From DASSFZ01 sp036514635 (GTDB lineage: Bacteria; Chloroflexota; Anaerolineae; Fen-1058), in NCBI GenBank assembly GCA_036514635.1, contig DATBWU010000376.1:1-46046 (forward strand): a stretch of 46,046 bases of DNA. The letters run 5' to 3'. This document shows positions 24,283-30,830 of the stretch, piece after piece; positions within the stretch are counted from its first letter, which is position 1, and each line of letters begins with the position of its first letter. Below the pieces are notes generated by a model, which searched no databases, was not told the origin of the DNA, and saw only the letters and a list, made by a program, of their open reading frames with translations. The position numbers and the translations under genes are program-made.

Positions 24283-25080
24283 TCAACTGTCTTCGTCCAC
24301 TCGCCCTATCGGTCGGAAATAGGGCGTCGGTTCCAAATGATCCTTGACCTGCTCGTTGACCGCCTCACGCACGATACGGCCCGAGACGTGCATCAGCGTA
24401 TCGGCGTAATCGGCATCCTGGTTCATGCTGGCCAGGCACGGGAAATGATGATGCAACATACCGGCCTGGTACTCGGCCTCGTCCACCGGACAACCGGCCA
24501 ATCCCAGCGCCACCGCCCGCGCGCAGCCGCAGGCCGCATCACGCTCGACTCGCGCCTCGCCGATGCGACCATCGAAATGAACACTCACCCGGAAGCGCGG
24601 CATACCGTAATGGGCGGCAAACTCGCCGATGAGCGGATCGGCATACGTCACGACGATAGGTGGATAATTATACGTAGTCTCGGTCAACGAGCAGAACGGC
24701 TTAGGGAAAACGACCGCGACGTGCAGATCGGCCAGCCAGCGCCGCAACTGCTCGACCAGGCCGGGCGGCAGGCTCTCGTTCCGGTCGATCGGCGCGATGA
24801 CGGCTCGCGCGCCACTCAACTTAACGATGTCAGGGATCAGCTGCGGCACTCCCGCCGTATCGCCCAGCGCCAGCACCAGATCGACGCGCGGCAACACAGG
24901 TGGCAGAAACTCGCCAGGGTCATCGACAACGAGTGGCAAGGCACGCGGGGCCGGCCAGTGGTGAACCTCCCAACCGGCGGGGTGGGTTTGCTGGATATTC
25001 CGGGCAATTCGTTCGCCCCACTGGCTTTGGGTAACGGCCAGCACTCTGAATTGCGAATGAGCGGCATCGCCGACGATCAT
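24283..25080 (-). CDS. DUF166-like protein upstream of fhs
   Basis: A 265-residue cytoplasmic protein. It begins like a nucleotide-type alpha/beta fold (FRVLAVTQSQWGERIARNI), has LVLALGDTAGVPQLIPDIV and ARAVIAPIDRNESLPPGL in the middle, then the Cys-bearing VVFPKPFCSLTE. It ends with a CGCARAVA segment and HHHFPCLASMNQD. The pattern matches DUF166, a family I know mainly from methanogens and other C1-metabolising anaerobes. The Cys/His set looks like a metal or Fe-S site. Function is unknown. It stands 88 bases upstream of fhs on the same strand. Confidence 0.65.
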   Translation of the reverse strand: MIVGDAAHSQFRVLAVTQSQWGERIARNIQQTHPAGWEVHHWPAPRALPLVVDDPGEFLPPVLPRVDLVLALGDTAGVPQLIPDIVKLSGARAVIAPIDRNESLPPGLVEQLRRWLADLHVAVVFPKPFCSLTETTYNYPPIVVTYADPLIGEFAAHYGMPRFRVSVHFDGRIGEARVERDAACGCARAVALGLAGCPVDEAEYQAGMLHHHFPCLASMNQDADYADTLMHVSGRIVREAVNEQVKDHLEPTPYFRPIGRVDEDS

Positions 25081-25167
25081 CGTCGAGCCTCATGTCCGGC
25101 ACACAGGCAGCCCACCCTGGCTCTTAGAATAAGCCAATGATCGCCGCTCTATTCAGTGGTAAAAGTC

Positions 25168-25195
25168 ATATTAACCATAGCCAACCATCACACAA
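25168..25195 (-). promoter_or_regulatory. Candidate sigma-70-like promoter for DUF166 gene and fhs
   Basis: On the minus strand TTGTGT (25190-25195) and TAATAT (25168-25173) are spaced by 16 bases in an AT-richer patch. The start of the DUF166-like gene lies about 85 bases downstream. This is a sequence match only. Confidence 0.35.
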
Positions 25196-25517
25196 GGTTT
25201 GAAAATACTGGGCGGTTGAATTGGCCGAGGCAGGTAAGCATAACTCAGAACGAGCCGGGCTGGCACCTCGATCCGGCCCGCCCCCATCGGCGACGACAGG
25301 CACAGCCCGGCGCAATGACGACCGGCCCGGCCAGGCATGATATACTGCGCGCGGTCACAAGTTGCGCCTTTTGCTGCTCAAAGCCCGCGTCCACGCGGGC
25401 GTCTATCCTGATCGACCGCGAGGACGCGGTCGGTGAGCAAAACCGCAGATTGTTCCCGCGTCGAGTATAACTAGCACTACGCGCCTGCCGCCGCATCGTT
25501 TATCTTGGGAGGCACTC
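25196..25517. other. Divergent intergenic region upstream of the acetyl-CoA synthetase
   Basis: This stretch holds no credible gene. It contains GC-rich non-coding sequence, the twin hairpins at 25383-25431 and, immediately before the synthetase ATG, the GGGAGG ribosome site. A TATACT word at about 25340 could be a -10 element, but no convincing -35 accompanies it. Confidence 0.4.
25383..25431. repeat. Twin GC-rich hairpins (same family as 4452-4490)
   Basis: GCCCGCG (25383-25389) pairs with CGCGGGC (25394-25400), and GACCGCG (25414-25420) pairs with CGCGGTC (25425-25431) around an AGGA loop. Located upstream of the acetyl-CoA synthetase gene. Confidence 0.75.
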
Positions 25518-27680
25518 ATGATCGACGCACTCTTTGCCCCGCGTGGAGTGGCTGTCATCGGGGCCAGCCGCGATGAAACCAAGCTCGGCTTCGGCGTAGT
25601 GCGCAACCTGGTGAACTCCGGTTACACCGGCGCGATCCGCCTGATCAATCCGAAAGCCGAACGCATCCTCGGCCACCCCTGCTATCCGTCGATCCTCGCC
25701 GCACCCGATCCGATTGACCTGGCCGTGATCATCGTCCCGGCAGCCGGCGTGCCGGCCACGCTCGATCAATGCGGCCAGCGTGGGGTGAAGGCGGCGATCA
25801 TCGTCTCGGGCGGCTTCGGCGAGATCGGCGAGCCGGGCAAACGGCTGGAGCGCGAGATCGTCGAAACTGCACATCGCCACGGGATGCGGCTGCTCGGCCC
25901 GAACTGCATCGGCGTGATCGACACGCACCTGCCGCTCAACACGACCTTCATCAAGAGCGTGCCGCAGCCGGGCGACATCGCCTTTGTGTCGCAGTCCGGC
26001 GCGATCTGCCAGGCCGTGATCGACTGGGGCACGGGCATGGGCTTCGGCTTCTCGCGCGTCGCCTCGCTGGGCAATCAGGCCGACGTGACCGAAGCCGTGG
26101 TGATCGCCGCGCTCGCCGCCGATCCGCACACGCGCGTCGTGACAATGTACCTGGAAGGCGTGAAGAGCGGGCGCGAGTTTCTGGATGCCGTCGGCCGGGC
26201 GGCGCGAGGCAAAGCCATCGTCGCGCTGAAGGTCGGGCGCACCGATTCCGGGCGGCGCGCGGCGACCTCGCACACCGGCGCCCTGGCCGGTCAGGAAGTG
26301 GCGTACAATGCGGCGTTCCATCGCTGCGGTGTGCTGCGCGCCAACAACACCGAGGAACTTTTCGATTGGGCGCGCGCACTGGCGTGGTGCCCGCCGATGC
26401 GCGGCGAGAACGTCGCCGTGCTGACCAACGCCGGCGGCCCCGGCATCCTCGCTGCCGATGCGCTCGAAGCCGCCGGGTTGCGGTTGGCTGCTTTGTCCGA
26501 GGAAACGCGCGCCACTTTGCGGACATTCACGCTGCCGCACGCCTCGCTAATCAACCCGATTGACCTGCTGGCGTCGGCTGCGCCCGCCGATTACGCGAAT
26601 GCGCTCAAAGCGCTGCTGGTCGATCCCGGCGTCGATGCCGTGCTGGTGATCAGCGTCCCGCCGCCGATCGAAGACCCGACGCCCATCGCCGAAGCGATCG
26701 CCCGCGTGGCACAGGGCACGCCCAAGCCGGTCATCGTCGCCGTGATGGGCGAGGCGTCTGTCGGCGGCGCGTTGAAAGCGCTGCGCGCGGTGCAAATTCC
26801 CGATGTCCGTTTCCCCGAACGCGCGGCTTCGGCGCTGGCGGCGCTGCTCAAGCACTATCGATGGCAAGCGCATCCACCATCCGCGCCAGCGATCTTCTCA
26901 GATGTGCACCGCGACGCGGCGGCGCGATTGCTGGCTCAAGCCGAAACGAATTTGATCAGCGGCCCGGCGGCGACGGCGATTCTGCAAGAATACGGTATCG
27001 ACGGCCCGCGCGAAGCGCTGGCGCGCACGCCGGACGAAGCAGTGGAATGGGCCGAGAAGTTCGGCTACCCGGTCGTCCTGAAAGTCGCCTCGCCCGACAT
27101 CGCGCACAAGTCGGACGTGGGTGGTGTGGCGCTCGATCTGCGCGATGCCGCGTCCGTGCGCCTCGCATTCGGGCGCATTGTTGACGCGGCTCGACATGCC
27201 CGACCTGATGCGCGGATCGAAGGCGCGACGATGCAGACAATGGTTCTCAAAGGGCAAGAGGTGATCGTCGGCGTTGCCCGCGATGAGCAGTTCGGCCCGC
27301 TGGCAATGTTTGGCGCGGGCGGCATCGAGGTCGAAGGCCGGCGCGATGTTGTGTTCGGTCTCGCGCCGCTGCCGCGCGACGAAGCCGAAGAGATGATCGA
27401 TTCGACGTTTGCCGGTCGGCGCTTGCGCGGCTTTCGCAGCATTCCGCCCGCCGATCGCGAGGCGGCGATCGACGCGCTGCTGCGCCTGGCGCAATTCGCG
27501 GCCGACTTCCCGCAGGTGGCCGAAGTGGAGATCAACCCGCTGCGCGTCCAGCCGGTGGGTCAGGGCGCGGTCGCGCTTGACGTGCGAATAGCAATTGAAC
27601 CGCACCTCCCTAACCCGGGCAAGCCGGAACCCAACAGGAATAAAACCACAGAGGCACGGAGAAAACTGAGCGGTAAATGA
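25518..27680 (+). CDS. ADP-forming acetyl-CoA synthetase, fused alpha-beta
   Basis: It converts acetyl-CoA, ADP and phosphate to acetate, CoA and ATP, or the reverse, in one enzyme in place of phosphotransacetylase and acetate kinase. The 720-residue fusion starts with the CoA-binding fold (GVAVIGASRDETKLGFGVVR). Next come the CoA-ligase domains with RLLGPNCIGVID and the catalytic-His loop AATSHTGALAGQEV, then an ATP-grasp half (EYGIDGPREALARTPDEAVE, GYPVVLKVASPDIAHKSDVG). GGGAGG precedes ATG 25518. The last 20 or so residues (after EPHLPN) come from an adjoining repeat and look non-native. Downstream of a Wood-Ljungdahl module it is the likely ATP-yielding step of acetogenesis. Confidence 0.92.
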   Translation: MIDALFAPRGVAVIGASRDETKLGFGVVRNLVNSGYTGAIRLINPKAERILGHPCYPSILAAPDPIDLAVIIVPAAGVPATLDQCGQRGVKAAIIVSGGFGEIGEPGKRLEREIVETAHRHGMRLLGPNCIGVIDTHLPLNTTFIKSVPQPGDIAFVSQSGAICQAVIDWGTGMGFGFSRVASLGNQADVTEAVVIAALAADPHTRVVTMYLEGVKSGREFLDAVGRAARGKAIVALKVGRTDSGRRAATSHTGALAGQEVAYNAAFHRCGVLRANNTEELFDWARALAWCPPMRGENVAVLTNAGGPGILAADALEAAGLRLAALSEETRATLRTFTLPHASLINPIDLLASAAPADYANALKALLVDPGVDAVLVISVPPPIEDPTPIAEAIARVAQGTPKPVIVAVMGEASVGGALKALRAVQIPDVRFPERAASALAALLKHYRWQAHPPSAPAIFSDVHRDAAARLLAQAETNLISGPAATAILQEYGIDGPREALARTPDEAVEWAEKFGYPVVLKVASPDIAHKSDVGGVALDLRDAASVRLAFGRIVDAARHARPDARIEGATMQTMVLKGQEVIVGVARDEQFGPLAMFGAGGIEVEGRRDVVFGLAPLPRDEAEEMIDSTFAGRRLRGFRSIPPADREAAIDALLRLAQFAADFPQVAEVEINPLRVQPVGQGAVALDVRIAIEPHLPNPGKPEPNRNKTTEARRKLSGK

Positions 27681-27698
27681 GGAGAAGCTCAATGGATG

Positions 27699-27823
27699 TT
27701 TCAAGGAGGTCGATGCAACGAATCTGCAACGGATAAACGAATCCTTGACAGATGTGCCAGTGCGCGAGTCGCATCCGTTTATTCGTTGCCCATCCGATGC
27801 ATCGGTTGTTCACCTCCCTGAAA
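27699..27823. repeat. Imperfect 125-bp palindrome
   Basis: TTTCAAGGAGGTCGATGCA at the left end is complementary, with bulges, to TGCATCG...ACCTCCCTGAAA at the right. The interior has CAACGGATAAACGAAT against ATCCGTTTATTCGTTG. It follows the synthetase gene and precedes the MetE-like gene stub, and could act as its terminator or as a repeat element. Confidence 0.65.
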
Positions 27824-27848
27824 TCCACGAAGAGCGAAAGGAGAATCT

Positions 27849-28124
27849 TTGTCGTTAGAGCCATGCTTTCTGACCACCCACATCGGCAGTCTTCCACACA
27901 GGAGCAGCGACTCGCTGTGCGAACGTCTGGCACACCTGCTCGACGTGCCGGCCTGGCCGCAACTGCCGCGCCGCGCGTTCCGCGAGAATATGTACGTGCA
28001 GTTCAGCGGCAGCCTGCCGCGCGTGGTGCTCGACGACGCAAACGAGAAGATCACGTTCGACACGCGCGGCGACATGACGCCTGACCTCGAAGCGTTCTAC
28101 GCGCGCTACCTGGCCGAGGATGTC
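27849..28124 (+). pseudogene. N-terminal stub of a MetE/UROD-like methyltransferase gene
   Basis: Starting at TTG 27849 behind a good AAAGGAG, about 92 codons read CFLTTHIGSLPHRSSDSL, PAWPQLPRRAFRENMYVQFS and DMTPDLEAFYARYLAEDVE. This is the start of the MetE/uroporphyrinogen-decarboxylase-like barrel family found beside Wood-Ljungdahl genes. Full members run to about 340 residues. After codon 92 the frame enters a CTCTGCGTTCTCTGCG repeat and then runs antisense through the intact hypE 3' end, so the rest of the gene is missing. I call it a truncated remnant; a short stable fragment cannot be excluded. Confidence 0.7.
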
Positions 28125-28157
28125 GAAAGTCCTCTGCGTTCTCTGCGTCTCTGTGGT
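28122..28157. repeat. CTCTGCGTCTCTGTGG repeat at hypE 3' end and stub junction
   Basis: TCCTCTGCGTTCTCTGCG and CTCTGTGGTTCA belong to the CACAGAGACGCAGAG family. It marks the exact junction where the MetE-like stub is lost and hypE ends. Confidence 0.75.
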
Positions 28158-29228
28158 TCAACATATTCTTGGCAGCATTTCGCCCATCAGGACATCGACG
28201 ATGCGGCTGCTGCCGATGGCCGTCTTCATCAGCACGCGCGCCTTCGGCTCGGCCTGCACTTCGCCGATGACAACGGATTCCTCTCCGTAGCGTGTCGACT
28301 GCATCGCCGACAGAATCTTGTCGGCATCCTCGCGCCCGACGACCGCGATCAGCTTTCCCTCGTTGGCAATGTACAGCGGATCGAAGCCGAGCATTTCGCA
28401 CGCGGCGCGCACGGCGGGTCGCACGGGGATGCTCGACTCGACCAGCACGATCCCCACCTGCGACTGCCGGGCGATCTCGTTGAGCGTCGTCGCCACGCCG
28501 CCGCGCGTCGGATCGCGCAGGACGTGAATCTGATCGCTGGCCTTCAGCATCGCGGAGATGAGATGATTAAGCGGCGCGATATCGCTCGACACATCGGCCT
28601 CAAAACCCAATTCGCCGCGCGCGCTCAACACGGCGATGCCGTGATCGCCGATCGGGCCGGATAGAATCACCACGTCGCCGGGCCGCGCCATCGCGCCGCC
28701 GATCTGAACGCCGTCCGACACAACACCCACGCCTGACGTGTTGATATACAACCCATCCGCCCTGCCCTTCTGCACAACCTTCGTATCACCCGCGACGATC
28801 TGCACGCCCGCCTCGGCGGCGGCTTCACGCATCGAAGCGACCACGCGCTCCAGCGTGCCGAGTTCCAATCCTTCTTCCAAAATGAACCCGGCGGTGAGAT
28901 ACTGTGGCGTCGCGCCCATCATCGCCACGTCGTTGACCGTGCCGCACACGGCCAGCCGGCCGATGTCGCCGCCGGGGAAGAACAGCGGCCACACGACATG
29001 CGAATCGGTGCTGATCGCCAGCCGCGTGCCGGAAGGAGACTGCACAACACCCGCGTCGTCGCCCGCGCGCAGGGCAGGATTGTCGAATGGCGGCAGGAAC
29101 AGTCTGGCGATCAGATCGTGCGACAACTTGCCACCGCTACCGTGCCCCATCACGACGCGATTGCCGGTTGTTGATTGCTGATTGTGGATTGTGGATTGCG
29201 GACTGGCGATTTCAGCCCTTGTCTTCAT
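28158..29228 (-). CDS. hypE: Hydrogenase maturation protein HypE
   Basis: HypE dehydrates the carbamoyl group that HypF places on its C-terminal Cys, producing the cyanide ligands of the NiFe site. The family C-terminus is intact: MLPRIC with the terminal Cys. The N-terminal core begins VVMGHGSGGKLSHDLIARLF, followed by DDAGVVQSPSGTRLAISTDS, the ATP-binding PurM-like region, and VVQKGRADGLYINTSGVGVV. The first 30 or so residues upstream of VVMGHGSGG (ASPQSTIHNQQSTTGNR) read as a repeat-derived peptide, so the start is uncertain: ATG 29228 here, with 29249 or 29150 possible. It is the last gene of the hyp run. Confidence 0.9.
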   Translation of the reverse strand: MKTRAEIASPQSTIHNQQSTTGNRVVMGHGSGGKLSHDLIARLFLPPFDNPALRAGDDAGVVQSPSGTRLAISTDSHVVWPLFFPGGDIGRLAVCGTVNDVAMMGATPQYLTAGFILEEGLELGTLERVVASMREAAAEAGVQIVAGDTKVVQKGRADGLYINTSGVGVVSDGVQIGGAMARPGDVVILSGPIGDHGIAVLSARGELGFEADVSSDIAPLNHLISAMLKASDQIHVLRDPTRGGVATTLNEIARQSQVGIVLVESSIPVRPAVRAACEMLGFDPLYIANEGKLIAVVGREDADKILSAMQSTRYGEESVVIGEVQAEPKARVLMKTAIGSSRIVDVLMGEMLPRIC

Positions 29229-29301
29229 TCCACATTCTTCATTCCACATTCTTCATTCTACATTCTTCATTCCGCATTCTGCATTCCGCATTCATCATTC
29301 C
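29166..29301. repeat. GATTGTGGATTG / CATTCTTCATTC repeat
   Basis: The left part is made of GATTGTGGATTG-type words and the right part of CATTCCACATTCTTC-type words. The region covers the N-terminal codons of hypE and reaches the hypD stop, so both reading frames end or begin in repeat. Confidence 0.8.
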
Positions 29302-30383
29302 GCACTCCGATACCGGTAGTACGCCGCGCACGCGCCCTCGCTGGATACCATCGTCGCACCGAGCGGGCGTTCGGGCGTGCATTCTTTGCCGAAGGCCGGG
29401 CACTCGTTCGGCTTCTTGCGCCCCTGAAGCACCAGCCCGCTGATGCACATCGGCGACTCGCGCGTCTGGATCGCCTCGACGGCAAAGCGCTTTTCGGCGT
29501 CCCACTCGGCGAATTCGTCGCGCAAGCGCCAACCGCTCTTGGGGATAACGCCGACGCCGCGCCACTTGCGGTCGCACTCGGCGAAGACCTTGTCGATCGT
29601 ATCTTGCGCGGGCCGGTTACCCTCGAAGGTCACCACGCGAGCATAGGCATTCTCGACTTCGTGCCGACCCGATTCGAGTTGGCGCACGGCCATCAGGATG
29701 CCTTCGACCAGATCGACCGGCTCGAAGCCGGTGACGACGATGGGGACTTTGAACTCCTCGGCGATCGGCGGATATTCCCAGTAGCCCATCACCGCGCACA
29801 CGTGCCCGGCGGCGAGGAACGCCTGTACCTGGTTGTACGGCGAGGACAGGATCGCGCGCATCGCCGGCGGAACGCGCACGTGCGATACCAGCATCGAGTA
29901 GTTCTTGAGGCCGAGCTGCTTCGCCTGCCACACGCTCATCGCGTTAGCGGGCGCAGTCGTCTCGAAGCCGATACCGAAGAAAACGACCTGTCGATCGGGG
30001 TTCTGCTGCGCGATCGTGAGCGCGTCGAGCGGCGAGTACACCACGCGCACATCGCCGCCATTGGCCTTGCTGCGGAACAGGTCTTCATCCGATCCGGGCA
30101 CGCGCAGCATGTCGCCGAACGAGCAGAAGATCACGTCGGGCCGCGACGCGATGGCGATCGCTTTGTCGATCAGCTCGAGCGGCGTCACGCACACCGGGCA
30201 GCCGGGGCCGTGAATCAACGTGATCTCCGGCGGCAGCAGCTCGTCCAGCCCGTGGCGCATGATCGAGTGTGTCTGCCCGCCGCAGATCTCCATGATCGAC
30301 CATGGGCGCGTGACGGCGCTCCGGATTTCATCCAGCCCCTTCTTCACCAGTTCAGCGTCGCGATATTCGTCAAGGTATTTCAT
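29295..30383 (-). CDS. hypD: Hydrogenase maturation protein HypD
   Basis: HypD is the Fe-S scaffold on which Fe(CN)2CO is assembled with HypC. The 362-residue protein has the expected SIMEICGGQTHSIMRHGLDE start, GPGCPVCVTPLELID, VVFFGIGFETTAPANA and the C-terminal Cys cluster region (FAVEAIQTRESPMCISGLVL, CPAFGKECTPERPLGAT). The catalytic Cys of the CGGQTH motif is present. The last residues (RSAE and stop) lie in a palindromic repeat. The gene follows hypC by about 50 bases. Confidence 0.93.
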   Translation of the reverse strand: MKYLDEYRDAELVKKGLDEIRSAVTRPWSIMEICGGQTHSIMRHGLDELLPPEITLIHGPGCPVCVTPLELIDKAIAIASRPDVIFCSFGDMLRVPGSDEDLFRSKANGGDVRVVYSPLDALTIAQQNPDRQVVFFGIGFETTAPANAMSVWQAKQLGLKNYSMLVSHVRVPPAMRAILSSPYNQVQAFLAAGHVCAVMGYWEYPPIAEEFKVPIVVTGFEPVDLVEGILMAVRQLESGRHEVENAYARVVTFEGNRPAQDTIDKVFAECDRKWRGVGVIPKSGWRLRDEFAEWDAEKRFAVEAIQTRESPMCISGLVLQGRKKPNECPAFGKECTPERPLGATMVSSEGACAAYYRYRSAE

Positions 30384-30403
30384 GCCCAGTCTGATCCATC
30401 GTA

Positions 30404-30444
30404 GAACGTGAAGCGTAATTACGTTTTACGCTTTACGTTTCACG
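30404..30444. repeat. CGTGAAGCGTAA / TTACGCTTTACG repeat
   Basis: AACGTGAAGCGTAATTACG is mirrored by TTTACGCTTTACGTTTCAC. It overlaps the hypC stop and recurs at 33201-33243 on the hypB side and in part at 30713-30735. Confidence 0.75.
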
Positions 30445-30702
30445 ACCCACCTGCGCGGCCGGGCCAAGCTCTTCCTCGACCGCGCCGATCTGCCGCAGCA
30501 GGTCGAGTGTCTCCAGCGCCTCGGCCTCGTTCAAGATGCTGAGCGCAAAGCCGACGTGAATGATGGTGTAATCGCCCACCTTCGCTTCCGGCACGTAAGC
30601 CAGGCAGACCTCTTTCGTCACACCGCCGAAATCGACCTTGCCCATGGACATGCCGCTGCGCTCGTAGATGTCGATGATTTTTCCGGGAATTCCGAGGCAC
30701 AT
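30433..30702 (-). CDS. hypC: Hydrogenase maturation chaperone HypC
   Basis: HypC carries the Fe(CN)2CO unit between HypD and the hydrogenase large subunit. The 89-residue protein begins MCLGIPGKIIDI with the essential N-terminal Cys. VDFGGVTKEVCLAYVPEAKV and GDYTIIHVGFALSILNE complete the OB-like fold. GGAG precedes ATG 30702. The final GRET and stop are written in a palindromic repeat, a small extension beyond the usual end. Confidence 0.93.
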   Translation of the reverse strand: MCLGIPGKIIDIYERSGMSMGKVDFGGVTKEVCLAYVPEAKVGDYTIIHVGFALSILNEAEALETLDLLRQIGAVEEELGPAAQVGRET

Positions 30703-30712
30703 AGGTAACTCC

Positions 30713-30830
30713 GTAAAACGTGAAACGTAATGAGTGTTGAGTGATCAGCGATCAGTGGTCAGTAGCCAGTGATCAGTAATCAGGGCGCAATCCACAATCA
30801 TCAATCCGCAATCCGCAATCCGCAATTCCA
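30713..30830. repeat. Composite repeat at the hypF 3' end
   Basis: Three repeat words meet here: CGTAAAACGTGAAACGTAA, then GATCAGTGGTCAGTAGCC-type units, then CAATCCGCAATCCGCAA. The last part encodes the HypF C-terminal residues. No hypF sequence seems lost before it. Confidence 0.7.
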
